Below are positions 22,580-29,830 of a stretch of 64,000 nucleotides of DNA, one piece after another. How positions within the stretch are numbered: position 1 is the stretch's first letter; each line of letters starts with the position of its first letter. The notes under the pieces are model-generated. The model was not told the origin of the DNA. It did not search any database and saw only the letters and a program-made list of their open reading frames with translations. A program made the position numbers and the translations under genes. The DNA comes from Alentia gelatinosa (taxonomy: Eukaryota; Annelida; Polychaeta; Phyllodocida; Polynoidae). The stretch lies in NCBI GenBank assembly GCA_950022655.1, contig OX465581.1:107491125-107555124 (forward strand). The letters run 5' to 3'.

Positions 22580-25473
22580 ACGAGGCGCGAAGGAAAGATG
22601 AAAGGGGGGCCGGCGGCCCGGAGTGTTATGTAACGAAGCCGGCTCCCCCACGTGACGTCAACGATCACGTGACCCCCTCGGCACGTGGCCGAGGGGTAGT
22701 GATAAACAACAACAAGGACGGGGGGAATACACTCCCGGAGGAGGAACGCCCCTTTCCCCCGGCGGCGGTCGCCCCCGGCCCGGTGAAGGACGATGGCCTC
22801 AGTCGCTTGCCGGGTGTTAGTGTTAGTGCGCCGGAATCTAACACTCCCGATTTCGAGGCCCTTAGGGACGTTTGCGAAACAGGTGTCCACCGGGAGGGAG
22901 TGAGGACAGACCCGTTAGCATTCAGAGAACATCGCCGGGAGACATGGCCGGACTTCACGGCCGTGGGGCCCGCCGGGCACGCGGAGATATACCGGGCCGT
23001 GCGCGACACGGGAATCCCAAACGCACTCGGCGCTAGGGTCGAGGTGCCTTCCGACCTTAACCTACCTGCGTGGGAGCGTTACCTGGGGAAAGTAGAGGAG
23101 GCGCAGGAGCTCCTAGGCTTCCTGCGATACGGCTTCCCCCTGGGGTACCTGGGACCGGAGAGTGATACCAGGGGGGTGGCCAACCACCCCAGCGCAACCT
23201 CTCATCCCGTGCAGGTAGAGAAGTTTCTCGCAAAGGAGGCAGGCTTCACCAATATGATGGGCCCGTTCGCCGAACCGCCTTTTAGCCCGTGGTGTCACGT
23301 GTCGCCGCTCATGACACGGGAAAAGCGAGGGACGGACGACCGGCGCATCATTACAGATATGACTTTCCCGCGGGAGTGCAGCGTGAACTCGTTCATCATT
23401 AAGAACTCGGTCTACGGACTGGAGCGAGAACACGGCCTCCCAACGGTGGACGAGTTTGTGGCCAAACTCGTCAGGGCAGGCACGTCGGCCTACATGTCGT
23501 CCATCGACGTGTCGCGTGCCTACAAGAACTTTAGGTGCGATCCCCTCGATTGGCCTCTGTTATGTTTCACGTGGGAGGGCGGGCACTACTGCGACACTGC
23601 AATGCCTTTCGGTGCCCGCGCCTCCTCCTACCACATGCAGTGTGTGGCGGAGGCAATCGTGGGGATACTGTCATCGAAGGGAGTCACGGCCGCCATGTAC
23701 CTCGACGACCTCATCATCCTCTCCGAGGACCGAGGTAAGGCGGCCGAGGACTTCAGGATCGCGCGAGAGCTGTTTTCGGAGCTGGGCCTCCCCGAGGCAC
23801 GTGATAAAGCTCAGGAGCCAAGCCAGTGCGTCACGTGGTTGGGGATCGAGATAGACGCCCGTACTATGACTCTATCCATCCCCACGGCCAAGCTCGAGGA
23901 CATCCGTGCTCACGTGTCGGCCGTAGCGAGGCGCCGGACGTTGACGAAACGACAGCTCCAGTCGGTGCTCGGGAGGATATTGCACGTCGCCCGGTGTGTC
24001 CGCCCGGCCCGGGCATTCGTCTCGAAGTTGCTCGAGGCCCTTAGGGGGATGAGAGGATTCTACATGAACATCAATTCTGAGATGCGCCAGGACCTGGACT
24101 GGTTCGTGCAGTTTGCTCAAGGCTGGAACGGCCGCGCTCTCATCCCTCGAGGTCCCCCGACGCGGAGGATCACAGTGGATGCCTGCCTGTCGGGCGTAGG
24201 AGGCACAGACGGCCGCTTCTCGTACTCCGGCCAGGTCTGCCCCGTCCTCGATCCCGTGGAGTGCATCTCGGAGCTCGAGGCCCTGAATACCATATACGCA
24301 CTCCACACATTCATCACCGATAGGGATCGGGGATCACGGATTGAGGTGTTCTGTGATAACCTCGGCACAGTGCAGACCCTCAATAGTGGGCGTGCCCGTA
24401 ACCCAGTCCTGGCGGAGTGTGCCCGCCAGGCATGGATGGTGCAGGCACGTCTGCAGGTGGAACTGGTCTTCAGCCATATCCCCGGGGTGCAAAACGTCAT
24501 CGCAGATGCCCTGAGCAGAGCCCATCTGTCGAGGACGGAATACGATAAGGCCACTTCCCTCATTCACCTTCATGAGTTGTACCCTATCGTACCATGTACC
24601 CATGCATCATTTGTACCCGTCCTCCGTCTCTTCTGCAGATCGGGCGCTTCTCTTACTCCAGGCGAAGGCATCTGCGAGGCAGTCAGAGGCGCGTGCCCCA
24701 GGTACGCTCGCCAACCAGCGATCCGCAGTCACCACCTACCTGGCGTTCTGCAACCGGATGAGAACGGACCCCCGGGCACCGACCGTGAGCCTGATCACGT
24801 CTTACCTGGAATACGTGGCCGACCACGCCCCCTCGCCGGCCACGGTCGCCAACCAGTTATCGCACGTCCGGGCACACCTCCGACTGACGGGGGGGGACGT
24901 GCGGCCAACAGAGGATCACCGGGTGAAGCGTGCCCTCGAGGGCATGAGGAGAAACAAGCTTTACGTCCCAAATGTGAAGGCCCCTATACCAATGGATGTG
25001 TTCCGGGCGGTTCTCGATGCCCTAACGGGATCGCCCCTCCATACGGCGATGAGAGCGGGCATGCTGCTCATCTTCTACGCGGCCCTACGGCAGGGGGAGG
25101 TGGCGCCGCAGTCGGCTCGGGCATTCGACCCGGCTCGGAATCTCACTCGGGGGGACGTGGTCCTCGGCCGCCGGCACGTGACTATCACCATCAAGGCGGC
25201 CAAAAATCTACAATACGTGGGGCAACAGAAAGTGATGCGCCTCGAGGCCGCGGACGATATCCGGGTGTGCCCGGTAGACGCGGTCCGAGGCCTACTACGG
25301 GCGGCCCCTACGGCTTCACTGCGGGACCCTTTTTTGACTCTGCCCGACGGGACGACCATCACATCACGGGTCATGACAAACGAATGGGACCGCCTCCTAC
25401 AGGCCACAGGCCAAACTGTGAAGAAGTACACCCTCCACAGCCTCAGGAAGGCCGCCGCTACTCAGGCCTTTGA
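22429..25473 (+). CDS. Reverse transcriptase-RNase H ORF2 of Ngaro-like retrotransposon
   Basis: The open frame runs from after a stop at 22426 to 25473. It has no ATG until about residue 196 counted from GTG 22669, so expression by -1 frameshift from gag is more likely than independent initiation. Counting from 22669, RT motifs are D280 in SSIDVSRAY (motif A), AMPFGARASS at 311-320 (motif B), YLDD at 344-347 (catalytic motif C) and WLG at 390-392. RNase H follows with D504 in TVDACLSGVGG, E536 in SELEALN, D563 in FCDN and D613 in IADALSRAH. The recognisable domain ends near residue 620 (about nt 24530). The remaining 300 or so codons overlap the recombinase gene in another frame and have no visible domain; they may be a long shadow or a genuine extension. 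All four RNase H acidic positions and the RT Asp triad appear intact. The enzyme copies element RNA into DNA. Confidence 0.93.
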   Translation, partial: KHGGSPCTNTTAGTTGRVPTPADYAAGGSPERGTPTSGDFKKRAGRAPPVDEARRKDERGAGGPECYVTKPAPPRDVNDHVTPSARGRGVVINNNKDGGNTLPEEERPFPPAAVAPGPVKDDGLSRLPGVSVSAPESNTPDFEALRDVCETGVHREGVRTDPLAFREHRRETWPDFTAVGPAGHAEIYRAVRDTGIPNALGARVEVPSDLNLPAWERYLGKVEEAQELLGFLRYGFPLGYLGPESDTRGVANHPSATSHPVQVEKFLAKEAGFTNMMGPFAEPPFSPWCHVSPLMTREKRGTDDRRIITDMTFPRECSVNSFIIKNSVYGLEREHGLPTVDEFVAKLVRAGTSAYMSSIDVSRAYKNFRCDPLDWPLLCFTWEGGHYCDTAMPFGARASSYHMQCVAEAIVGILSSKGVTAAMYLDDLIILSEDRGKAAEDFRIARELFSELGLPEARDKAQEPSQCVTWLGIEIDARTMTLSIPTAKLEDIRAHVSAVARRRTLTKRQLQSVLGRILHVARCVRPARAFVSKLLEALRGMRGFYMNINSEMRQDLDWFVQFAQGWNGRALIPRGPPTRRITVDACLSGVGGTDGRFSYSGQVCPVLDPVECISELEALNTIYALHTFITDRDRGSRIEVFCDNLGTVQTLNSGRARNPVLAECARQAWMVQARLQVELVFSHIPGVQNVIADALSRAHLSRTEYDKATSLIHLHELYPIVPCTHASFVPVLRLFCRSGASLTPGEGICEAVRGACPRYARQPAIRSHHLPGVLQPDENGPPGTDREPDHVLPGIRGRPRPLAGHGRQPVIARPGTPPTDGGGRAANRGSPGEACPRGHEEKQALRPKCEGPYTNGCVPGGSRCPNGIAPPYGDESGHAAHLLRGPTAGGGGAAVGSGIRPGSESHSGGRGPRPPARDYHHQGGQKSTIRGATESDAPRGRGRYPGVPGRRGPRPTTGGPYGFTAGPFFDSARRDDHHITGHDKRMGPPPTGHRPNCEEVHPPQPQEGRRYSGL
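22549..22555 (+). promoter_or_regulatory. Candidate -1 ribosomal frameshift site A-AAA-AAC
   Basis: In the gag frame the codons read tcA AAA AAC, the canonical X-XXY-YYZ heptamer A AAA AAC used by several retroviruses and retroelements. It lies inside the gag/RT overlap (22429-22579), 21 nt before the gag TAG. A -1 slip here enters the RT frame exactly. After an 8-nt spacer, CGCGCC (22564-22569) can pair with GGCGCG (22584-22589); loop bases CCGCC (22570-22574) can pair with GGCGG (22612-22616), making an H-type pseudoknot possible. The heptamer and frames are seen directly; frameshifting is inferred. Confidence 0.75.
22650..22693. promoter_or_regulatory. Cluster of three CACGTG E-boxes and a TGACGTCA site
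   Basis: CACGTG occurs at 22650-22655, 22666-22671 and 22682-22687, and the CRE octamer TGACGTCA at 22653-22660. The last E-box lies in the near-palindrome CCTCGGCACGTGGCCGAGG (22675-22693). The cluster sits in the gag-RT junction of the Ngaro-like element. It may be an internal regulatory region, or simply part of the wider CACGTG abundance in this element. Confidence 0.4.
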
Positions 25474-25606
25474 GGCCGGGATACCTGAACTTAACATCCA
25501 AAGGTATGGAGGGTGGAGGTCCCAGGCTCACAGGGACTACATCAAAGTCTCAGACCGGGAGACTGTCAACAAGTCTCTCATTGAGTCTCTCTCCCTCAAA
25601 AAGTGA
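24572..25606 (+). CDS. Tyrosine recombinase ORF3 of Ngaro-like retrotransposon (344 aa)
   Basis: This is a tyrosine-recombinase-family protein that should integrate a circular DNA intermediate, replacing the integrase of LTR elements. Residues 40-125 look like the SAM-like DNA-binding domain (TLANQRSAVTTYLAFC, then an all-helical stretch). The catalytic domain, about 140-340, shows R173 in YAALRQGEVAP, a candidate lysine at K208 or K211, H289-S-L-R292 in TLHSLRKAA, W315 in YGGWRS in the H/W position, and nucleophile Y323 in RDYIK. This is a complete R-K-H-R-W-Y set. ATG 24572 is chosen because it lies just after the RNase H motifs; a second in-frame ATG at codon 11 is possible. The start overlaps the RT frame (+1 relative), so translation may use reinitiation, frameshifting or a separate RNA. 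The stop is 48 bp before B1. Confidence 0.93.
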   Translation: MSCTLSYHVPMHHLYPSSVSSADRALLLLQAKASARQSEARAPGTLANQRSAVTTYLAFCNRMRTDPRAPTVSLITSYLEYVADHAPSPATVANQLSHVRAHLRLTGGDVRPTEDHRVKRALEGMRRNKLYVPNVKAPIPMDVFRAVLDALTGSPLHTAMRAGMLLIFYAALRQGEVAPQSARAFDPARNLTRGDVVLGRRHVTITIKAAKNLQYVGQQKVMRLEAADDIRVCPVDAVRGLLRAAPTASLRDPFLTLPDGTTITSRVMTNEWDRLLQATGQTVKKYTLHSLRKAAATQAFEAGIPELNIQRYGGWRSQAHRDYIKVSDRETVNKSLIESLSLKK

Positions 25607-25654
25607 CTATAACAAACTTTCCCACCCTCCTCTTCCCTTAACTATTGGCTTCTT

Positions 25655-25961
25655 GGCTATTTCTATTATTTTATTATTACATGTTATGTTTAACTATGTA
25701 ATATCACATAATCTTCATTTATCTTATCTCAAATATTATCATAATTGACAAACACATATCTATGTCAATTTCAATATTTGTCATGTTATCACAAATCTTA
25801 TCACAATTGACAAACACATATCTATGTCAATTTCTATATTTGTCTTATTATTGATACTCATGTATTCCTCTTATTCATATCAATAAGACTCATAAAATTA
25901 AATAAAATTTTATAAGCCCACTACGGCCTCCTTTCTGTTTCATTGGGGATCTGGGGTAATG
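25655..25961 (+). repeat. B1 split direct repeat of Ngaro-like element
   Basis: This AT-rich 307 bp repeat is repeated at 26192-26498 with no difference seen. It holds two 62 bp-spaced copies of AATTGACA-N12-TGTCAATT (25743-25770 and 25805-25832) and an AATAAA at 25901-25906 that could serve polyadenylation. It ends GGGGTAATG and joins A2 with no intervening base. Confidence 0.93.
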
Positions 25962-26147
25962 GGTTGCCCATGGCCTATGGTCAGGGGTGGTCATTGCCCC
26001 CCCCTGGTGAAACCACTCTGCACTCGCGCACCCCTGCGCCACCTCTCCACACTCGGCCGCACTAGACATCAAAGTGCGCGAGTAAGACACTGTCCTCTGT
26101 CTCATTCGCTTCACTGGTCTCCTACGCTCAACACCTATTTTTTCTAC
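25962..26147 (+). repeat. A2 split direct repeat of Ngaro-like element
   Basis: This is the second copy of the 186 bp A repeat, directly after B1. The B1/A2 junction is the part of Ngaro elements thought to template the circle junction. A 44 bp pyrimidine-rich spacer (26148-26191) separates it from B2. Confidence 0.93.
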
Positions 26148-26191
26148 CCACCCACCCACTCCTTTTTCTCTCCTACTCCTTACACTCGTAG

Positions 26192-26498
26192 GGCTATTTC
26201 TATTATTTTATTATTACATGTTATGTTTAACTATGTAATATCACATAATCTTCATTTATCTTATCTCAAATATTATCATAATTGACAAACACATATCTAT
26301 GTCAATTTCAATATTTGTCATGTTATCACAAATCTTATCACAATTGACAAACACATATCTATGTCAATTTCTATATTTGTCTTATTATTGATACTCATGT
26401 ATTCCTCTTATTCATATCAATAAGACTCATAAAATTAAATAAAATTTTATAAGCCCACTACGGCCTCCTTTCTGTTTCATTGGGGATCTGGGGTAATG
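26192..26498 (+). repeat. B2 split direct repeat (3' end of Ngaro-like element)
   Basis: This is the second copy of the 307 bp B repeat and forms the 3' end of the element. It carries the same paired inverted motifs (26280-26307 and 26342-26369) and AATAAA at 26438-26443. Similarity to B1 stops after TAATG, where host sequence CTTTGGCAC begins. Confidence 0.93.
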
Positions 26499-26577
26499 CT
26501 TTGGCACTAACAGTGATCACACCATGCTTTTTTTTATATCACAGGCAACGAGTGGCAACGTCGACTTTCAGTACTTT

Positions 26578-26945
26578 TGATGTTAAAGGCATATCGGATA
26601 ATTAGGCTTGAAGATTAAAACCCATGTTATTTTCCTGAAAATTGAATATGATGATCTCTAAGTGTTGAAGTGCATATATTCAACTTAAAATCAGGGGTCA
26701 CCATGCTAGTTTTTCATTTAGAGATAAATATTGTGATAACATTATATAAGGATATATAGAAAGTCTAAGAAGTTGTTTTTCACATGGTAAAACACATGTC
26801 ATTTTCCTCAAACTTTCACAGAATATAGTAGATACATAGTACTACACATTTACGTTTTCAAATTCACAGGTCACCGTCCTTGTTGGGTTTTTTTTAAGAA
26901 TTTAAAAAAAACCCATATTTTTCAGTACATTTCGTATGGAAATCG
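26578..26945 (+). repeat. Interspersed repeat of unknown class, direct copy
   Basis: This is the plus-strand partner of 18440-18803 and begins 80 bp after the Ngaro-like element ends. The two copies lie in opposite orientation on either side of that element. The class is unrecognised. Confidence 0.6.
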
Positions 26946-27621
26946 AGAAAAGGTTAATTAGCCTATTTTACCTATTAAGATAGGATAAACTGGGCAAATG
27001 GTTGAATTTACTCATTTGGAATTAGAATGAATAAAACAAAACTAGTTTCTGCTGATAATTGATAACATTTGAAAATCACCAAGTGGCGCCACCATGAATT
27101 GTAGGACATGCCTTTAATGGTTGCGTGTTTGCACAACTAATAGCACATCGTTAACAATTTAAAGTTACCATGTTTTATCGAATTAACTGGTAATTGATCA
27201 GTTTCCGGCAAATCCTAATACTAGCCATTTGTTTCCTTATGCTTGGTCAATAATTCTGACTGTGAAATTTTTCCGATCCTTAACGAGTAATTTTGAAGTC
27301 TTTTTCACCGGGACTTGGTTTCCCTATTCTTAGATGCCTACAAATATTGATAAAAATGGATATTTGTTTACCTCCAATTAAAGGCGAAGCAAGGTTCAAC
27401 CTTATCAGGTAACTCTGACACATAGGTTTTCATCCCGACGGTTTCCCACGGTTTACCTAGCAACTACGAGTGCATGTTGTAATGAGACAACATCACGTCA
27501 ACAATATAGCCTTATCCATATACATGTAGTATGTTTACATTTTGCGGGCTTCGGAATCAAGGTGATTGCGACTACGGCGAGCATTCCTATTGATATTTTC
27601 CCAGAGAAAATATGCCAGTTA

Positions 27622-27904
27622 GGCCTGGCGTCCACCTACCACGACAGAAATTTAGACCTACCGATGTGGCACCGATAAAGGAAAGCAAATATCGGAGACA
27701 TATCGGGAAGGTGCAAAATCGTAGACATCTGTCTAGACATGCCAATCCACCATGCATCGTAATGGGTTTTATTCGGTGTCTAATTGCAGAAACGTGGTCA
27801 ACTGCCCTCATATTAGGTGACCTTTCGACGCGATTTTGACTTTTTATCGGGAGGTGCATCGTAGACAATATCGGAGCCATATCATAGTAGGTGGACGCCG
27901 GGCC
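27622..27904. mobile_element. Harbinger-like MITE, copy 1
   Basis: Terminal inverted repeats GGCCTGGCGTCCACCTAC and, on the other strand, GGCCCGGCGTCCACCTAC are flanked by TTA on both sides (27619-27621 and 27905-27907). A 3 bp TTA duplication with GGCC ends is typical of PIF/Harbinger. The interior has ATCGGGA and GTGGCACCGAT motifs and no coding capacity. The opposite-orientation relative is at 61038-61307. Confidence 0.82.
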
Positions 27905-28359
27905 TTACTCGTTAGGATCGAAGTTTGAAGAAAAAAATTTGATCCTTACCTCGTAACTTTGTTTTGACCCTCTTCACACTGGCGCCATCTTGTAATGGCT
28001 GCCTATGGACGTCAATCGAAAACGAGGCGAGCCCTCTCCACTCAGTCCTGAGCAATGATAAAAATACTAGTGTTTCTCTAACATGAAAGATGGAAATCGC
28101 TGTCACATCTACACTAATCGGCCGATTTGTATAAACAATACATTTTTAGAAAGCTGAGACTTGGGCCTGTCTGTTGGGATATACATGATATACCTGTGTT
28201 ATGGATAAAATTTCCTGTCATAGAAGAAAAATCGAAATATGTTACTTTCCTGTTTTCACAGCGATTTAATGAAAAATCTTATCAAATTTATTTCCTTGTA
28301 TATTTCATTTTCTTAATTTTTCTTCTGTAACAGGTTTACTATTTCAGTATAATTTTTAT

Positions 28360-29178
28360 TATACTTAAAAGACACCGCACCACAAAACAAAACAAAATAA
28401 TTGAAGGTAGGTCTTATGTTAGATACTCCAGTGTTAAATTGAAGAATCATCTTCATGAGTCTGATTGGACTATATTCTATAATACCCACAGCACTGAAGA
28501 AAAATGGGGTTTGGTCCTAAGCACTATCTGTGCATACCTTGATCGTGACTGTAAAATGAGGAAATTTACAGTTATTGATACAGTCCTACATGCTCGAGCA
28601 GGTCTCCCATTACTATGTCATAGAAGAGTGGCCCATCTAAAGAACTTTATGTTCAAACGTGCACAAGTCTCGACAAATCTAGTCCAAAACCCATTACCAA
28701 CAAGAGCACATGATGCTCCCTTAATACATGTTAACAGACCAAATTGTCTAGCCTACATGAAGTCGATAGAATTCCATGGTCTCTGTACCTGGAATGAACT
28801 TCCGTCACTAGCTCGCAACATTCCAACCTATAAATACTTTAAAAGTATCGCTAAAAAATTGTTATTGGAAACCATACCTCAACTTGTCTAGCGCCATTTT
28901 ATTTACTTGATCTGATTCTGTGTGTTAACGTCTTCTTCCTATTACTATGTTGTACTACAGGTGAGAAATGATGTATATTCCTTAGACCTTGGAAATCTTA
29001 ACACTATTTAACAGAGTTCCATCCATTGCTATTTTTACGGTAGGCCTGGTAATGAAAACCAGTTGCCATGATAGCAGCTGATACCGTGGCCGCTTTATTG
29101 ACTCCATGTTCAAGTATTGTCAAATTCTCTTGAAGTTGTAAACTACCTCAGTCAATAAAGAAATCTCATAAAAAAAAA
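28360..29178 (+). pseudogene. Internally deleted non-LTR retrotransposon (linker plus C-terminus)
   Basis: The open frame through 28891 starts with EGRSYVRYSSVKLKNHLHES then DWTIFYN, the EN-RT linker pattern of CR1/Jockey-like elements. It continues directly into HRRVAHLKNFMFKRAQ and later SIEFHGLCTWNELPSLARN, a typical post-RT C-terminus. The whole RT core is absent, yet the frame is intact for over 150 codons. The 3' region ends CAATAAAG near 29155 followed by eight A residues (about 29171), consistent with poly(A)-primed insertion. No target duplication was found, and the upstream boundary is approximate. Confidence 0.72.
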
Positions 29179-29756
29179 TATATATACAGTGATTAATTGT
29201 GCATACGTTATGCAATACGGAAATTACTGACTAACTTGGTCAACGACCGACAGAATCAAGGGCGGGGATTGAAATTGTCGGTGATGGGCAACGAGTTTGG
29301 AGGACTCCGTCGGTATCATAATTTTTGAGAAAAAAAAAGATTAAAAAAAGTCCCCAGTGGGTGAACGGAGCTGATCTGTGGCGATCTGAACTGTGTGGAT
29401 CAACAAGAGTGAAAGTTTAAAACTCAATCAAGGTAATGAGATCAGAAAGCCACAGAATTCTGTTTCTGTTTCGTCAAGGTTAGAAACATATCATAAGATA
29501 AATAAACTCATATGAATAGAGAAGTACGAAAATGAATAACAGGTCTTAGTTTTCTTTCCACGAGATTCTCACTCACGTGGCATTTCACTCTACTTACAAC
29601 GTTGGTAGGTAAACATAACTGATCAATGGCGATCAATAGGATTAATAAAGATAAAGATACAACTAAAGAAATAGGAACAGTACATTTCAAGAATGTATAC
29701 ATAGCCCTACGCATCGCCTACTATTGTCATATCACCTATATAACTATACCCATAGG

Positions 29757-29830
29757 TGTACCAAGGGTGACGTTTCCTTACCTAGGCTGTCGTTTTCTTA
29801 CCTAGGCTAACGTTTTTGTACTTAGGGTGA
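29757..29830. repeat. About 21 bp minisatellite, three to four degenerate units
   Basis: Units around TTACCTAGGCTGTCGTTTTC repeat with drift (CCAAGGGTGACGTTTCC, TTACCTAGGCTAACGTTTTTG, TACTTAGGGTGAC). There is no coding signal. Confidence 0.6.

Larger units (their letters stand above)
21067..26498 (+). mobile_element. Intact Ngaro-like YR retrotransposon with split direct repeats
   Basis: The complete element is 5432 bp and arranged A1 (21067-21252), three ORFs, B1 (25655-25961), A2 (25962-26147), 44 bp of spacer, B2 (26192-26498). A1 and A2 are both 186 bp and B1 and B2 both 307 bp; I see no mismatch within either pair. B1 abuts A2 exactly. This order, with gag, RT/RNase H and tyrosine recombinase frames and no methyltransferase domain, is the established Ngaro architecture; DIRS and PAT groups usually carry a methyltransferase after RNase H. 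No integrase, protease or long terminal repeat is present. The ORFs are clearly richer in G+C than the flanks. All three frames are open, so the copy looks recent and possibly active. The tetranucleotide TAAT precedes A1, sits at the B1/A2 junction and ends B2, as expected for recombinase-mediated insertion without target duplication. Exact outer limits could shift by a few bases. Confidence 0.93.

Noticed and set aside
24117..24563. Minus-strand open frames of 144-148 codons within the RT gene
   Set aside because: They lie opposite a strongly supported RT/RNase H coding region with GC-rich codons, and carry no domain. They are shadow frames.
21067..26498. Classification as an LTR retrotransposon or retrovirus
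   Set aside because: There is no integrase or protease, no LTR pair with TG...CA ends, and a tyrosine recombinase is present instead, with the split A/B repeat layout.
21067..26498. Classification as DIRS or PAT type
   Set aside because: There are no inverted terminal repeats with an internal complementary region, and no space for a methyltransferase between RNase H and recombinase.
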